A program made the position numbers and the translations under genes. Of a DNA stretch of 64,000 bases, positions 36,104-45,288 are shown one piece after another (the first letter of the stretch is position 1; every line of letters begins with the position of its first letter). Source of the DNA: Lentzea xinjiangensis (GTDB lineage Bacteria > Actinomycetota > Actinomycetes > Mycobacteriales > Pseudonocardiaceae); the NCBI RefSeq assembly GCF_900110955.1, contig NZ_FOFR01000009.1, positions 248,001 to 312,000 on the forward strand. Reading direction: 5' to 3'. The notes below the pieces were generated by a model that had not been told where the DNA came from, did no database searches, and was given only the letters and a program-made list of their open reading frames with translations.

Positions 36104-36834
36104 GACAGCTCGGACAGGGTGGGCGCGGGCTTCTCGGCCTCGGTGAGCGAGACGCGGTCCAGCAGGGAGGGGTTGTTGTTCTTCACGCTGTTCACCGCCG
36201 TGGACACCGGGCGCAGTTCGAGCGCCTCGACGATCGAGGGGTCCGGCACCAGGAGCTCGCTCGGGTCCGCCGAGGCCGGGTCGAGCCACGCCGACCAGCG
36301 GTCCCGCGGCAGCAGCAACGGCATGCGGTGGTGCACCTCGGTCATCGCGCCGATGGCGTCCGTGGTGAGCACCGCGCACGTGACGGTCGGGACGTCGTCC
36401 TTCCACCACACGGACCAGATGCCCGCCATCGCCAGAGAAGCGCCATCGCCCAGGGTCATGAAGTACGGCTGTTTGCGCCCCTCGCCCGGCTGCCACTCGT
36501 ACCAGCCCTCGGCGGGCAGGATGCAGCGGCGCTTGATGGCCGACTGCTTGTAGGCGGGCTTGGTCAGCACGGTCTCGGCGCGGGCGTTGATCATCTTGGC
36601 CGCGCCGGACAGGTCCTTGGCCCAGTGCGGGACGAGCCCCCAGCGCATGACGCGCAGGCTGCGTTCCACCTCGTCGGCGTCCTCCGCCGGCTTGCGCTCG
36701 ACCACGGCCAGCACGTGCTTGGTCGGAGCGATGTTGTAGTCCGGTCCCGGCGCCTCGTCGCCGGTTCCGTCCACCGCGTCGAACTCGGCCGCCAGCAGCG
36801 CCGGGTCCTTGGTGGAGGCGTACCTACCGCACAA
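36100..36834 (-). CDS. SRAP-family abasic-site DNA-protein crosslinker (YedK/HMCES)
   Basis: 244 residues. MCGRYA gives the catalytic Cys2 that attacks abasic sites; [10 protein letters not shown] (Asn), [10 protein letters not shown] (Glu) and [11 protein letters not shown] (His) complete the active site. It shields abasic single-stranded DNA during replication. Because Cys must become residue 2, the TTG at 36834 is the start; it follows GGAGGTGATC, a near-perfect ribosome-binding site. Mtb has the same gene (Rv3226c) just before aroA. Confidence 0.95.
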   Translation of the reverse strand: MCGRYASTKDPALLAAEFDAVDGTGDEAPGPDYNIAPTKHVLAVVERKPAEDADEVERSLRVMRWGLVPHWAKDLSGAAKMINARAETVLTKPAYKQSAIKRRCILPAEGWYEWQPGEGRKQPYFMTLGDGASLAMAGIWSVWWKDDVPTVTCAVLTTDAIGAMTEVHHRMPLLLPRDRWSAWLDPASADPSELLVPDPSIVEALELRPVSTAVNSVKNNNPSLLDRVSLTEAEKPAPTLSELS

Positions 36835-36971
36835 AACCGATCACCTCCGAAGTCGTCATCGTCGCACGTCGGGAGCACCCGTGCGACCTTGCGCGCCGTC
36901 GCGGGGCCGACCTTCGCCCCGGCGCGGGCTGGTGGTCACCGCACCAGTGCCCATGCGGGATCATTCAGGGC

Positions 36972-38240
36972 ATGACTCAGCACTGGTCAGCCCCCGGCGC
37001 AGCAGGCCCAGTCCACTCGACGGTGCCGGTGCCCGGCTCGAAGTCGATCACGAACCGCGTTCTGGTGCTCGCGGCACTGGCTGATGAGCCGTCCACGGTG
37101 CACGCGCCGTTGCGCAGCCGCGACACGGTGCTGATGGCGTCCGCGCTCTCCTCGCTGGGCGTGCTGTTCGCCGACCGGGAGGACGGCGGCTGGGACGTCA
37201 CGCCCGGTCTGCTGCGCGGACCGGCCGACGTCGACTGCGGCCTCGCGGGCACGGTCATGCGGTTCCTGCCGCCCGCCGCCGCGCTGGCCGAGGGCGAGAT
37301 CCGGTTCGACGGCGACCCGCAGGCGCGCACGCGGCCGATGGGCGCGGTGCTGGACGCGTTGCGCGGGCTGGGCGCGGAGGTCGACGGCGACGCGCTGCCG
37401 TTCACGATGCGCGGCACCGGATCGGTGCCCGGCGGCGAGGTGACGATCGACGCGTCGGGCTCGTCGCAGTTCGTGTCGGGACTGCTGCTCTCGGGCGCCC
37501 GGTACGACAAGGGCGTGACGGTGCGCCACGCGGGCAAGCCGGTGCCGTCGCTGCCGCACATCGACATGACGGTCCAGACGCTGCGGGCGGCCGGCGTCCG
37601 GGTGGACACCGGCACGGCCGACGTGTGGCACGTCGAGCCCGGCGTGATCGGCGCCCGCACGTGGCACGTGGAGCCGGACCTGTCGAACGCGACGGTGTTC
37701 CTGGCGGCGGCCGCGGTGACCGGTGGCGAGGTGACCGTGCCCGGCTGGCCGGCCGTGACGACGCAGCCCGGCGACGCGGTGCGCGGCATCCTGGAGCGCA
37801 TGGGATGCGAGGTCGCGCTGTCGGACGCGGGCCTGACGGTGCGCGGCCCGGAGAAGCTGGCCGGCCTGGACGTCGACCTGCGCGACGAGAGCGAGCTGAC
37901 GCCGACCGTGGCCGCGCTGGCCGCGCTGGCCGAGGGCCGCACGGTGATCCGCGGTGTCGCCCACATCCGCGGCCACGAGACGGACCGGATCGCCGCTCTC
38001 GTGAACGAGATCAACGCGCTGGGCGGCAATGCGACCGAGACCGAGGACGGCCTGGTCATCGACCCGGCGCCGTTGCGCGGCGGGCTGTGGAAGGCCTACG
38101 CCGACCACCGGATGGCGACCGCGGGCGCGATCATCGGCCTCGTGGTGCCCGGCGTCGAGGTGGACGACATCGGCTCGACGACGAAGACGATCCCGGACTT
38201 CCCGGGCATGTGGGACGCGATGCTCACGGGGGCGCGTTGA
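36972..38240 (+). CDS. aroA: 3-phosphoshikimate 1-carboxyvinyltransferase (EPSP synthase)
   Basis: 422 residues. [17 protein letters not shown] binds phosphoenolpyruvate; [42 protein letters not shown] and [15 protein letters not shown] are the family blocks. Sixth step of the shikimate pathway. The glyphosate-loop reads [13 protein letters not shown]: the Gly96 equivalent is kept but the Pro101 equivalent is Phe. The ATG at 36972 is 137 bp from the divergent SRAP gene. The rsgA gene follows directly. Confidence 0.97.
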   Translation: MTQHWSAPGAAGPVHSTVPVPGSKSITNRVLVLAALADEPSTVHAPLRSRDTVLMASALSSLGVLFADREDGGWDVTPGLLRGPADVDCGLAGTVMRFLPPAAALAEGEIRFDGDPQARTRPMGAVLDALRGLGAEVDGDALPFTMRGTGSVPGGEVTIDASGSSQFVSGLLLSGARYDKGVTVRHAGKPVPSLPHIDMTVQTLRAAGVRVDTGTADVWHVEPGVIGARTWHVEPDLSNATVFLAAAAVTGGEVTVPGWPAVTTQPGDAVRGILERMGCEVALSDAGLTVRGPEKLAGLDVDLRDESELTPTVAALAALAEGRTVIRGVAHIRGHETDRIAALVNEINALGGNATETEDGLVIDPAPLRGGLWKAYADHRMATAGAIIGLVVPGVEVDDIGSTTKTIPDFPGMWDAMLTGAR

Positions 38241-38241
38241 C

Positions 38242-39240
38242 GTGAGCAAGCAGGACTGGCGCAAGCTCGACGAATCGGACGTGCGCGTGCGCCCCGGCAA
38301 GGGGACGCGGCCACGCAGCAAGAGGCGCCCGGAACACGCCGACGCCGAGAGCGCGATGGTGATCGGCGTGGACCGCGGCCGCTGGACGTGCGCCATGGAG
38401 TCCGGCGCCGTCGTCACGGCGATGCGGGCACGCGAACTGGGCCGCACGCCCGTGGTGGTGGGCGACCAGGTCGGCATCGTCGGTGACACGTCGGGCCAGC
38501 CGGACACGCTGGCCCGCATCGTGCGCGTCGAGGAGCGCACCTCGGTGCTGCGCCGGACGGCCGACGACACGGACCCGTTCGAACGAGTCGTCGTCGCGAA
38601 CGCCTCCCAGCTCATCATGGTGGTGGCGCTGGCGGACCCCCCGCCGCGCACGGGCTTCATCGACCGGTGCCTGGTCGCCGCGTACGCCGGCGGTCTGGAA
38701 CCGGTGCTGTGCCTGACGAAGGCGGACCTCGCCTCCGCCGACGACCTGCTGGCGCTCTACACCGAGCTCGACGTGCCGGTGATCGTGACGCGCTTCGACG
38801 AGGAGCCCGCCGAGCTGCGCGCGCGGTTGACCGACACGGTGTCGTGCCTGATCGGCCACTCCGGCGTGGGCAAGTCGACGCTGGTCAACAAGCTCGTCCC
38901 GGACGCGAACCGCGCGGTGGGCGTGGTGTCCGGCGTCGGCAAGGGCCGGCACACCTCGACGCAGGCGGTGGCGCTGCGCCTGCCCGGCGGCGGCTGGGTC
39001 GTGGACACCCCGGGCATCCGCTCGTTCGGCCTCGCGCACATCACCCCGGACGACATCGTGAAGGCGTTCCCCGACTTCGCGGAGGCCGCGGAGGAGTGCC
39101 CGCCCGGTTGCGGCCACCTGGGCGCGCCGGAGGACCCCGGCTGCGTGCTGGACGAGCTGGTGCCGGACGCTCCCGGCCGGCTCACGTCGCTGCGGCGGCT
39201 GCTCGCGTCACGTGCCGGGCTCGACGACTACACCGACTGA
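38242..39240 (+). CDS. rsgA: Ribosome small-subunit-dependent GTPase A
   Basis: 332 residues. OB-fold N-terminus, then a circularly permuted GTPase: LCLTKADL (G4) precedes GHSGVGKSTLVN (G1) and VVDTPGIRSFGL (G3). A C-terminal zinc knuckle CPPGCGHLGAPEDPGC follows. Late-stage 30S maturation factor. GTG at 38242 starts one base after the aroA stop, so the genes are co-transcribed, as in Mtb (Rv3227-Rv3228). Confidence 0.96.
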   Translation: MSKQDWRKLDESDVRVRPGKGTRPRSKRRPEHADAESAMVIGVDRGRWTCAMESGAVVTAMRARELGRTPVVVGDQVGIVGDTSGQPDTLARIVRVEERTSVLRRTADDTDPFERVVVANASQLIMVVALADPPPRTGFIDRCLVAAYAGGLEPVLCLTKADLASADDLLALYTELDVPVIVTRFDEEPAELRARLTDTVSCLIGHSGVGKSTLVNKLVPDANRAVGVVSGVGKGRHTSTQAVALRLPGGGWVVDTPGIRSFGLAHITPDDIVKAFPDFAEAAEECPPGCGHLGAPEDPGCVLDELVPDAPGRLTSLRRLLASRAGLDDYTD

Positions 39241-39244
39241 ACGG

Positions 39245-39730
39245 ATGACCGTGACCAGGCCTTACCTCGGACCGGCGCTGCTGCTCGGCGTGCTGACGGC
39301 GTGCACGGCACAACAACCGGCTCCCCCGGCGTTCGAGGACACCGATCCCTGCACGTTGCTCGCGGCGGGCGACGCCGGCGCGCTCAGCGGCACTCCGGCC
39401 AGGACCGAGCGGGCGTGCGACTACCCGTTCGACTCGTTGAGGGCGCGGCTGACCCTGGAGACCGGGGAGTTCGCGGACGCGTCGCAGGAGCTGCTGGCCG
39501 GCGGCGGCTACGGCGCGGTGATCGGCGACCGCCCGATGACCCGGCGCTGCGATGTCGATTCGGGCGGGGACGAGTCGGGCGAGGTGACGTGCGACGCCGT
39601 TGTCGAGGTGCGGGACGGGCAGCTGATCCGGCTGAAGGTCGTCCAGCGCAGCCATGACGCCAACGCGGTCGGACAGGTCACCCAGTCACTCGCCGGCAAG
39701 GCGCTGGGGAGGGTGCCCGTCACGTCTTGA
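39245..39730 (+). CDS. DUF3558-like lipoprotein
   Basis: 161 residues. Lipoprotein signal with lipobox LLTAC (Cys about 20). The mature region has DPCTLLAAGDAGALSG and a later CDYPF and CDVDSG...VTCDAVVEV, a four-Cys pattern like DUF3558 lipoproteins of actinobacteria. ATG five bases after rsgA, so likely in the same operon. Function unknown. Confidence 0.7.
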   Translation: MTVTRPYLGPALLLGVLTACTAQQPAPPAFEDTDPCTLLAAGDAGALSGTPARTERACDYPFDSLRARLTLETGEFADASQELLAGGGYGAVIGDRPMTRRCDVDSGGDESGEVTCDAVVEVRDGQLIRLKVVQRSHDANAVGQVTQSLAGKALGRVPVTS

Positions 39731-39752
39731 GGCGCTGTCTCGTCCACTGGTC

Positions 39753-40481
39753 ATGAAGGTATTCGTGATCGGTGCGACGGGTGTGCTCGGACGGGAAGCG
39801 GTGCCGCGGCTGCGGGCGGCGGGACACGAGGTCGGGGTGCTGGACCGGCGCACGACGTCGATGTTCGACGCCGGGCAGCTCGCCGCGGCGCTGACGGGCT
39901 ACGACGCCGTCGTCAACCTCGCCACCCGCATCCCGCTCGGCGCGAAGGCCGTGCTGGCCGGCGCCTGGGCCGAGAACAACCGGATCCGCACGGAGGGCAG
40001 CGCGGCCGTGGCCGAGGCCGCGACCAGGGCCGGTGTCGGGCGGATCGTGCAGGAGGGCATCTCGTTCGTCTACGCGGACGGCGGCGACCGGGAGCTCGAC
40101 GAGGACGCGCCGCTCGACCCGGTCGGGCACGTCGCGAGCTCGGTGCGGGCCCAGCACAACGTCCTCGCCCACCCCGGCGGGGTGTTCCTGCGCATCGGGA
40201 TGCTGATCGGCGGCGAGGCGCAGCCGCCGCCGGTGCTCGTGGGCGACGGCTGGATGTCGGTCGTGCACCCCGGTGACGCGGCGGCCGCGGCGGTCGCCAC
40301 CCTCGACGCGCCTCCCGGGGTCTACAACGTCGGGACGCCGGTGCTGAAGCGGGACACGGGCATCACCCGGTTGCCGGGGTTCGTGGGCAGGGCGACGGCG
40401 TCGTTCGAGGTCTTCTCGCGGTCGCAGCGGGTGGTGAGCAGGAAGCTGACCGAGGCGACGGGCTGGACGCCGCGGGCCTAG
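39753..40481 (+). CDS. NAD(P)-dependent epimerase/dehydratase-family protein
   Basis: 242 residues, atypical SDR. MKVFVIGATGVLGREAV is the NAD(P) loop (GxxGxxG). YADGG in place of a catalytic YxxxK, and no clear Lys, suggest an NmrA-like or incomplete SDR. VHPGDAAAAAVATLDAPPGVYNVG is the typical C-terminal part of extended-SDR sugar-epimerase relatives. Its stop shares CTAG with convergent pruA. Confidence 0.85.
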   Translation: MKVFVIGATGVLGREAVPRLRAAGHEVGVLDRRTTSMFDAGQLAAALTGYDAVVNLATRIPLGAKAVLAGAWAENNRIRTEGSAAVAEAATRAGVGRIVQEGISFVYADGGDRELDEDAPLDPVGHVASSVRAQHNVLAHPGGVFLRIGMLIGGEAQPPPVLVGDGWMSVVHPGDAAAAAVATLDAPPGVYNVGTPVLKRDTGITRLPGFVGRATASFEVFSRSQRVVSRKLTEATGWTPRA

Positions 40482-42106
40482 CCCATGTGCGGGTACCTGT
40501 GGCCGGTCGGCGGCACCAGGGTCTCCTTGACGACGCGCGGGCTCGTCCAGCGCTGGAGGTTGTAGATCGAGCCCGCCTTGTCGTTGGTGCCGGAGCCGCG
40601 CGAGCCGCCGAACGGCTGCTGCCCCACGACCGCGCCGGTCGGCTTGTCGTTGACGTAGAAGTTGCCCGCCGCGAACCGCAGGGCCTTGTGCGCCTGCTCG
40701 ATGGCGGCGCGGTCACGTGCGAAGATGGCACCCGTCAGCGCGTACGGGGTGGAGGTGTCGATGATCTCCATCATCTTCGGGAAGTCCGCGTCGTCGTAGA
40801 CGTGCACCGCGAGGATCGGGCCGAAGTACTCCGTGGTGAAGATGTCGTGGTGCGGGTCGGTGCCGAGCAGCACGGTCGGGTCGACGAAGTAGCCGACCGA
40901 GTCGTCGCAGGAGCCGCCGGCCAGGACCTCGACCGAAGTGGACGCGGAGGCCATCAGCAGGGCCTCCGAGTGCTTGGTGAACGCGCGGCGGTCGATCACG
41001 GCGCCGCCGAACACCGACAGGTCCGTGACGTCGCCGTAAGCCAAGGACTTCGTGACGTCGAGCAGCCGTTCGCGCACTTCTCTCTCCCACAACGAACGCG
41101 GGACGTACGCCCGTGACGCGGCACTGCACTTCTGGCCCTGGTACTCGAAAGCACCACGGACGAGGCCGGTGACGAGCGCCGCCGGATCGGCGGAAGCGTG
41201 TGCCAGCACGAAGTCCTTGCCGCCGGTCTCCCCGACGACGCGCGGGTAGGCGCGGTAGTTGTCGAGGTTGCCGGCCATCGTCTGCCACAGCGCCTTGAAC
41301 GTGCGGGTGGAGCCGGTGAAGTGCAGCCCGGCGAAGAACCTGTCCCGCAACGCCACCTGGCTCACGGCCTGGCCGTCGCCGGTGACGAGGTTGACCACGC
41401 CCGGCGGCAGACCGGCCTCCTCCAGCAGCCGCATGGTGAAGTGCGCGGCGAGCTGCTGCGCCGGCGACGGCTTCCACAGCACGGTGTTGCCCATCAGCGC
41501 GGGCGCGAGCGGCAGGTTGCCGGCGATGGCGGTGAAGTTGAACGGCGTGATCGCCACGACGAACCCGTCGAGTGGCCGGTGGTCCATCCGGTTCCACGCG
41601 CCGGCGCTGGAGAGCGGCTGCTCCTCGAGCACGCGCCGCCCGAAGTGGACGTTGAACCGGAGGAAGTCGATCAGCTCGCACGCCGAGTCGATCTCGGCCT
41701 GCTGCACGGACTTCGACTGCCCGAGGATCGTGGCGGCGTTGAGGGTGTCGCGCCACGGCCCCGCGAGCAGGTCGGCGGCACGGAGGAAGACGGCGGCGCG
41801 CTCGTCGAACGGCAGCTCCTGCCAGCCGGGCGCGGCGTGCTGGGCGGCCCGCATGGCCTCCGCGACGTCGGAGTTCGTGGCCTGCGCCGTCACCCCGAGC
41901 ACGTGCCGGTGGTCGTGCGGCTGGACGACGTCGATGCGATCGCCACCCGCCATGCGCTGCCGACCGCCGATGGTCATGGTCAGCTCGTGGGAGGCGCCTT
42001 CGAGCTCGGCGATGCGCGCCTGCAGGCTGGCGCGTTCGGCACTGCCGGGAGCGTAGGTGTGCACCGGCTCGTTGACCGGTTCGGGTGCAGACGTTACGGC
42101 GTCCAT
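40478..42106 (-). CDS. pruA: L-glutamate gamma-semialdehyde dehydrogenase (P5C dehydrogenase)
   Basis: 542 residues. Second step of proline catabolism, and a carbon exit to glutamate. ITPFNFTAIAGNLPLAPALMGNTVLWKPS (NAD fold), GETGGKDFVL (Glu), YQGQKCSAASRAYVP (catalytic Cys) and TTEYFGPILAVHVY are characteristic of the PruA/RocA group. The ATG at 42106 is chosen. No proline dehydrogenase is adjacent. Convergent with the SDR gene, 4-bp overlap. Confidence 0.96.
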   Translation of the reverse strand: MDAVTSAPEPVNEPVHTYAPGSAERASLQARIAELEGASHELTMTIGGRQRMAGGDRIDVVQPHDHRHVLGVTAQATNSDVAEAMRAAQHAAPGWQELPFDERAAVFLRAADLLAGPWRDTLNAATILGQSKSVQQAEIDSACELIDFLRFNVHFGRRVLEEQPLSSAGAWNRMDHRPLDGFVVAITPFNFTAIAGNLPLAPALMGNTVLWKPSPAQQLAAHFTMRLLEEAGLPPGVVNLVTGDGQAVSQVALRDRFFAGLHFTGSTRTFKALWQTMAGNLDNYRAYPRVVGETGGKDFVLAHASADPAALVTGLVRGAFEYQGQKCSAASRAYVPRSLWEREVRERLLDVTKSLAYGDVTDLSVFGGAVIDRRAFTKHSEALLMASASTSVEVLAGGSCDDSVGYFVDPTVLLGTDPHHDIFTTEYFGPILAVHVYDDADFPKMMEIIDTSTPYALTGAIFARDRAAIEQAHKALRFAAGNFYVNDKPTGAVVGQQPFGGSRGSGTNDKAGSIYNLQRWTSPRVVKETLVPPTGHRYPHMG

Positions 42107-42142
42107 TCCCCCATCGTGGCACGCAGTAGTAGGGTCCGTCGG

Positions 42143-42529
42143 GTGGCGCGGGTGACTGGCATCGGCGGGGTTTTCCTGCGTTCCCGGGACCCCGTGCGCC
42201 TGGCCGCCTGGTACCGCGACAACCTCGGTGTGCCGATGAGCGAGAAGGGCACCGTCACCTTCCACTGGCTCGACACGGCGACGTCCGAGCACCCCGGCAC
42301 GACGACGATGGCGTTGTTCGCGCAGGACACCGACTACATCGGCGAACCCCACCAGCGCACCATGCTGAACCTGCGCGTCGACGACCTGGTGTCGTTGATG
42401 GCGACGCTGAAGGCGCGCGGGGTCGAGGTGCTGCCGGAGACCGAGGACTCGGAGTTCGGGCGGTTCGGCTGGTGCGTCGACCCGGAGGGCAACCGGATCG
42501 AGCTGTGGGAGCCCGCGGAGGGCATGTGA
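42143..42529 (+). CDS. VOC-family protein (glyoxalase-like)
   Basis: 128 residues, one vicinal-oxygen-chelate module pair: GVFLRSRDPVRLAAWYRDNLGVPM at the start and FGRFGWCVDPEGNRIELWEP at the end, with the usual His/Glu metal positions. GTG 42143 or GTG 42152. Could be a lyase, dioxygenase or antibiotic-binding protein; substrate unknown. Confidence 0.88.
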   Translation: MARVTGIGGVFLRSRDPVRLAAWYRDNLGVPMSEKGTVTFHWLDTATSEHPGTTTMALFAQDTDYIGEPHQRTMLNLRVDDLVSLMATLKARGVEVLPETEDSEFGRFGWCVDPEGNRIELWEPAEGM

Positions 42530-42608
42530 GCGGCTCCCCGATCGCGCCACCGGTCCCGGGGTTCGGTGCGGACGACCACCGCACCCCTTCCCGAGCCGGT
42601 CCACCGGC

Positions 42609-43100
42609 CTACATGAGCTCCAGCACGAACGGGAGTTCCTGAGGCGCGTACCAGGCCAGTTCGTGGTCCTCGGCGCTGCCCAGCGCGAACTCCGCGTCCG
42701 GGTCGCCGAGGTCGGCCGCGTCCACCACCTCCGCCGCCGCCCGCACGTCGTCCTCCGCCTCGGCCGTGTCGAGGTGCACGGCCGCGACCGCCTTCAGCGT
42801 CACCGGGCCGGAGATCTTCACGACCGAGAAGTCGAGGTCCGGGCGCAGCTTCACCTCGTCGACGTCCACCGAGACCACCGCGCGGCGCGGCTCGGCCTTC
42901 TCGTCGCCCGCCAGCAGCCGCAACGAGGCGCGGGCCGCGTCGAGCATCGCGGCGTACTCCAGCTCCTCCGTGTCGCCGGCGGCGTAGGACTCGCGCAGCG
43001 CGGGCGTCAGCGCGAAGGCCGTGCCGCCGACCGCGGTCAGCTCGCCGGTGTCGGCGAACTCGCGCAGCATCGCCACCGTGGCCGGGATGTAGACCCTCAT
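42609..43100 (-). CDS. DUF6912-family hypothetical protein
   Basis: 163 residues, acidic. MRVYIPATVAMLREFADTGELTAVGGTAFALTPALRESYAAGD and the tail DLGDPDAEFALGSAEDHELAWYAPQELPFVLELM match the conserved actinobacterial DUF6912 group. No catalytic motif. The ATG at 43100 overlaps the acyltransferase stop (ATGA), so it is translated with it. Confidence 0.8.
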   Translation of the reverse strand: MRVYIPATVAMLREFADTGELTAVGGTAFALTPALRESYAAGDTEELEYAAMLDAARASLRLLAGDEKAEPRRAVVSVDVDEVKLRPDLDFSVVKISGPVTLKAVAAVHLDTAEAEDDVRAAAEVVDAADLGDPDAEFALGSAEDHELAWYAPQELPFVLELM

Positions 43101-44488
43101 GCGCTCGCCGTCCCCATCAGTTCCTCCACCGACTCCTCGACCATGCTCGCGAGAACGTCCACATCGGACATGGCGTCGCGGTCGCCGTTCAGCCCGAAGT
43201 ACACACCGCCGTCGTACGACGTCACCCCGATGGCCAGCGCCTGGTTCTTGGCGAGCGGGACCACCGGGAAGATCTCGGTCATTCTCGCGCCCGCCGCGTA
43301 CAGCGGCACCTGCGGGCCGGGAACGTTCGTGACGATCACGTTGAACAGCCTGCGGCTGAACGAGCTGGCGGCCCGCGCGCCGAGTGCGTGCAGCGTCGGC
43401 GGCGCGAAGCCGGAGACCTTCACCAGCGCGTCGGCGGCGACGGACCGGCCGGACTCCTGGTGCGCGCGCATCGCGTGGCTCACGTGGTGCAGCCGCACGA
43501 CCGGGTTCGGCTCGCCGACCGGCAGGTCGACGAGGTAGGCGCTCACGTTGTTGCCGGAGTCGGGGTCGGCGTCGCGCACGCTCAGCGGGGCCATCGCCCG
43601 GATCGTGGTGCTGCCGGTGACGTTCTCGCCGCGGCTGAGCAGCCAGTTGCGCAGCGCGCCGGACAGAGCGGCGAGCACGACGTCGTTGACTGTGCCGCCG
43701 TGCGCCTTGCGGATGGCGCGCAGGTCGTCGAGCTGGGCGCGCGCCACGGCGAAGCGGCGCTGCGGAGAGGTGATGCGGACGTTCAGCGGGGTGCCGGGTG
43801 CGGGCGTGGCCGCGGTGCGCACGGCCGACGCGAGGACGCCGAACGCGCTGAAGACCTTCTCGACCGTGTTGACGGTGTCGAGCGCGGCGCTGCGGACGTT
43901 CTCGACGAGCTCTCCCGGGCGCTGCACGATGTCGGTGACCGCGTCGGCCACGAGCTGCAGCGAGCTGGGCTCCGGCTGCGGCATCCACAGGTTCTCGACG
44001 TTCGTGCGCGGCGACGGCGACACGTCCAGCATGACCTGGCCGATCTCCAGCGACGCGATGCCGTCGACCATGGCCTGGTGGGTCTTGGTGATGACCGCGG
44101 TCTGGTTCTTCGCGAGACCCTCGACGAGGTAGACCTCCCACAGCGGGCGGGAGTGGTCGAGCGGGCGGGACATCAGCCGCGCGACGAGGTCGTGCAGCTG
44201 CGCCTCGCTGCCCGGCTTGGGCAACGCCGAGCGGCGCACGTGGTAGGTGACGTCGAAGTCCGGGTCGTCCACCCAGACGGGGCGCGCGATGCGGCCGGGG
44301 ACCTGGACGACCTTCTGCCGGTAGCGCGGCACGAGGCTCAGGCGTTGCTCGATGAGGTCGACGAGCTTGTCGTAGTCGAAGCCGGCCTTGGGCCGCCGGA
44401 ACACCGCCACGCCGCCGACGTGCATCGGCGTCGTGGAGTCCTCCAGGTACAGGAACGAGGCGTCCAGCGCTGACAGGCGGTCCGGCAT
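43097..44488 (-). CDS. WS/DGAT-family O-acyltransferase with altered active-site motif
   Basis: 463 residues, wax ester/triacylglycerol synthase fold: MPDRLSALDASFLYLEDSTTPMHVGGVAVF start, PLWEVYLVEGL, GTVNDVVLAALSGALRNWL and VTNVPGPQVPLYAAGARM. The catalytic HHxxxDG motif is His137-Gln138-A-M-V-Asp142-Gly143, so the second His, normally the base, is Gln. Mtb has tgs3 (Rv3234c) at the same place in the order. Either activity is low or this is a different transferase. Confidence 0.9.
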   Translation of the reverse strand: MPDRLSALDASFLYLEDSTTPMHVGGVAVFRRPKAGFDYDKLVDLIEQRLSLVPRYRQKVVQVPGRIARPVWVDDPDFDVTYHVRRSALPKPGSEAQLHDLVARLMSRPLDHSRPLWEVYLVEGLAKNQTAVITKTHQAMVDGIASLEIGQVMLDVSPSPRTNVENLWMPQPEPSSLQLVADAVTDIVQRPGELVENVRSAALDTVNTVEKVFSAFGVLASAVRTAATPAPGTPLNVRITSPQRRFAVARAQLDDLRAIRKAHGGTVNDVVLAALSGALRNWLLSRGENVTGSTTIRAMAPLSVRDADPDSGNNVSAYLVDLPVGEPNPVVRLHHVSHAMRAHQESGRSVAADALVKVSGFAPPTLHALGARAASSFSRRLFNVIVTNVPGPQVPLYAAGARMTEIFPVVPLAKNQALAIGVTSYDGGVYFGLNGDRDAMSDVDVLASMVEESVEELMGTASA

Positions 44489-44498
44489 GCCACCCAGC

Positions 44499-45164
44499 CT
44501 AGTGGCGCTCGCGGTCCATCAACTTCCGCAGAGCCTCGCGTTCCCGCGGATCGCGGTCGTGGCGTTCGAGGCGGATGCGCGCGGCCTCCGGGATCGCCTC
44601 GACCGCCTTCGGGTCCACATTCGCCATGAACGACCTGAGGAACCGCCACCGCGTGAGCTTCTTGACCGGCGCGAGGCGGGCCACGGCGAGCGACACCCAG
44701 CTGAGCGCGACGTCGAGCCGGCGGTCGCCCTTCGTCGCGGACGCCCAGTCGAGCACGACGGGACCTTCCGGGCCGAGCACGACGTTGCCGGGGTGCAGGT
44801 CGAGGTGCAGCAGGTGGCCCTCGCCGCTGAGGAAGTCGGGCGCCGCGATGGCGTCCAGGCGGCGGTGCAGGTCCGCGAGCTCCCTGCCGAGGTGACCGGC
44901 GAGCCACGGCCTGCGGCCGATCTCCTCGGACATCCGCGGGCCGGGCACGTACTGCATGACGAGCTCGTCGGCCGTCACGTCGTGCACCCGCGGGACGGGG
45001 ATGCCGTAGCCACTCAGATACGTCATCATCTCGGCCTCGCGCCGCAGGTCACGACCCGTGCGGGTGCGTTTGACCAGCAAGCCGTCGGACCGGATGAAGA
45101 CGTCCGAGTCCTGGCCGCTCGCGAGGTGCTGACGATGCGCGACGCTGCGCATACCTGCCGTCAT
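44499..45164 (-). CDS. Kinase-like phosphotransferase (APH/RIO-like)
   Basis: 221 residues. SGQDSDVFI nucleotide loop, LLVKRTRTG with the Lys, catalytic HLLHLDLHPGNVVL and metal site VVLDWASA. Basic C-terminus rich in Arg/Glu. Fold is that of aminoglycoside/homoserine-type kinases; smaller than APH enzymes and without resistance hallmarks. ATG 45164 has no clear ribosome-binding site. A palindrome lies just upstream. Confidence 0.8.
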   Translation of the reverse strand: MTAGMRSVAHRQHLASGQDSDVFIRSDGLLVKRTRTGRDLRREAEMMTYLSGYGIPVPRVHDVTADELVMQYVPGPRMSEEIGRRPWLAGHLGRELADLHRRLDAIAAPDFLSGEGHLLHLDLHPGNVVLGPEGPVVLDWASATKGDRRLDVALSWVSLAVARLAPVKKLTRWRFLRSFMANVDPKAVEAIPEAARIRLERHDRDPREREALRKLMDRERH

Positions 45165-45169
45165 GTGAC

Positions 45170-45188
45170 GATCATCATCGATATGATC
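45170..45188. promoter_or_regulatory. Palindrome GATCAT-N7-ATGATC upstream of the kinase-like gene
   Basis: Six-base arms and an A/T-rich centre, six bases before the ATG at 45164. Position suggests an operator overlapping the start region. Low specificity. Confidence 0.3.
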
Positions 45189-45288
45189 CGGAGCACAAGG
45201 GCCGAACGGCTCTAGTCGTGCTGTTCACCCGTTCGAGCCGGGTGTGCCGACCGACAGGGCCGGGAACGCCGTCTGGCACCCTCTTGCT

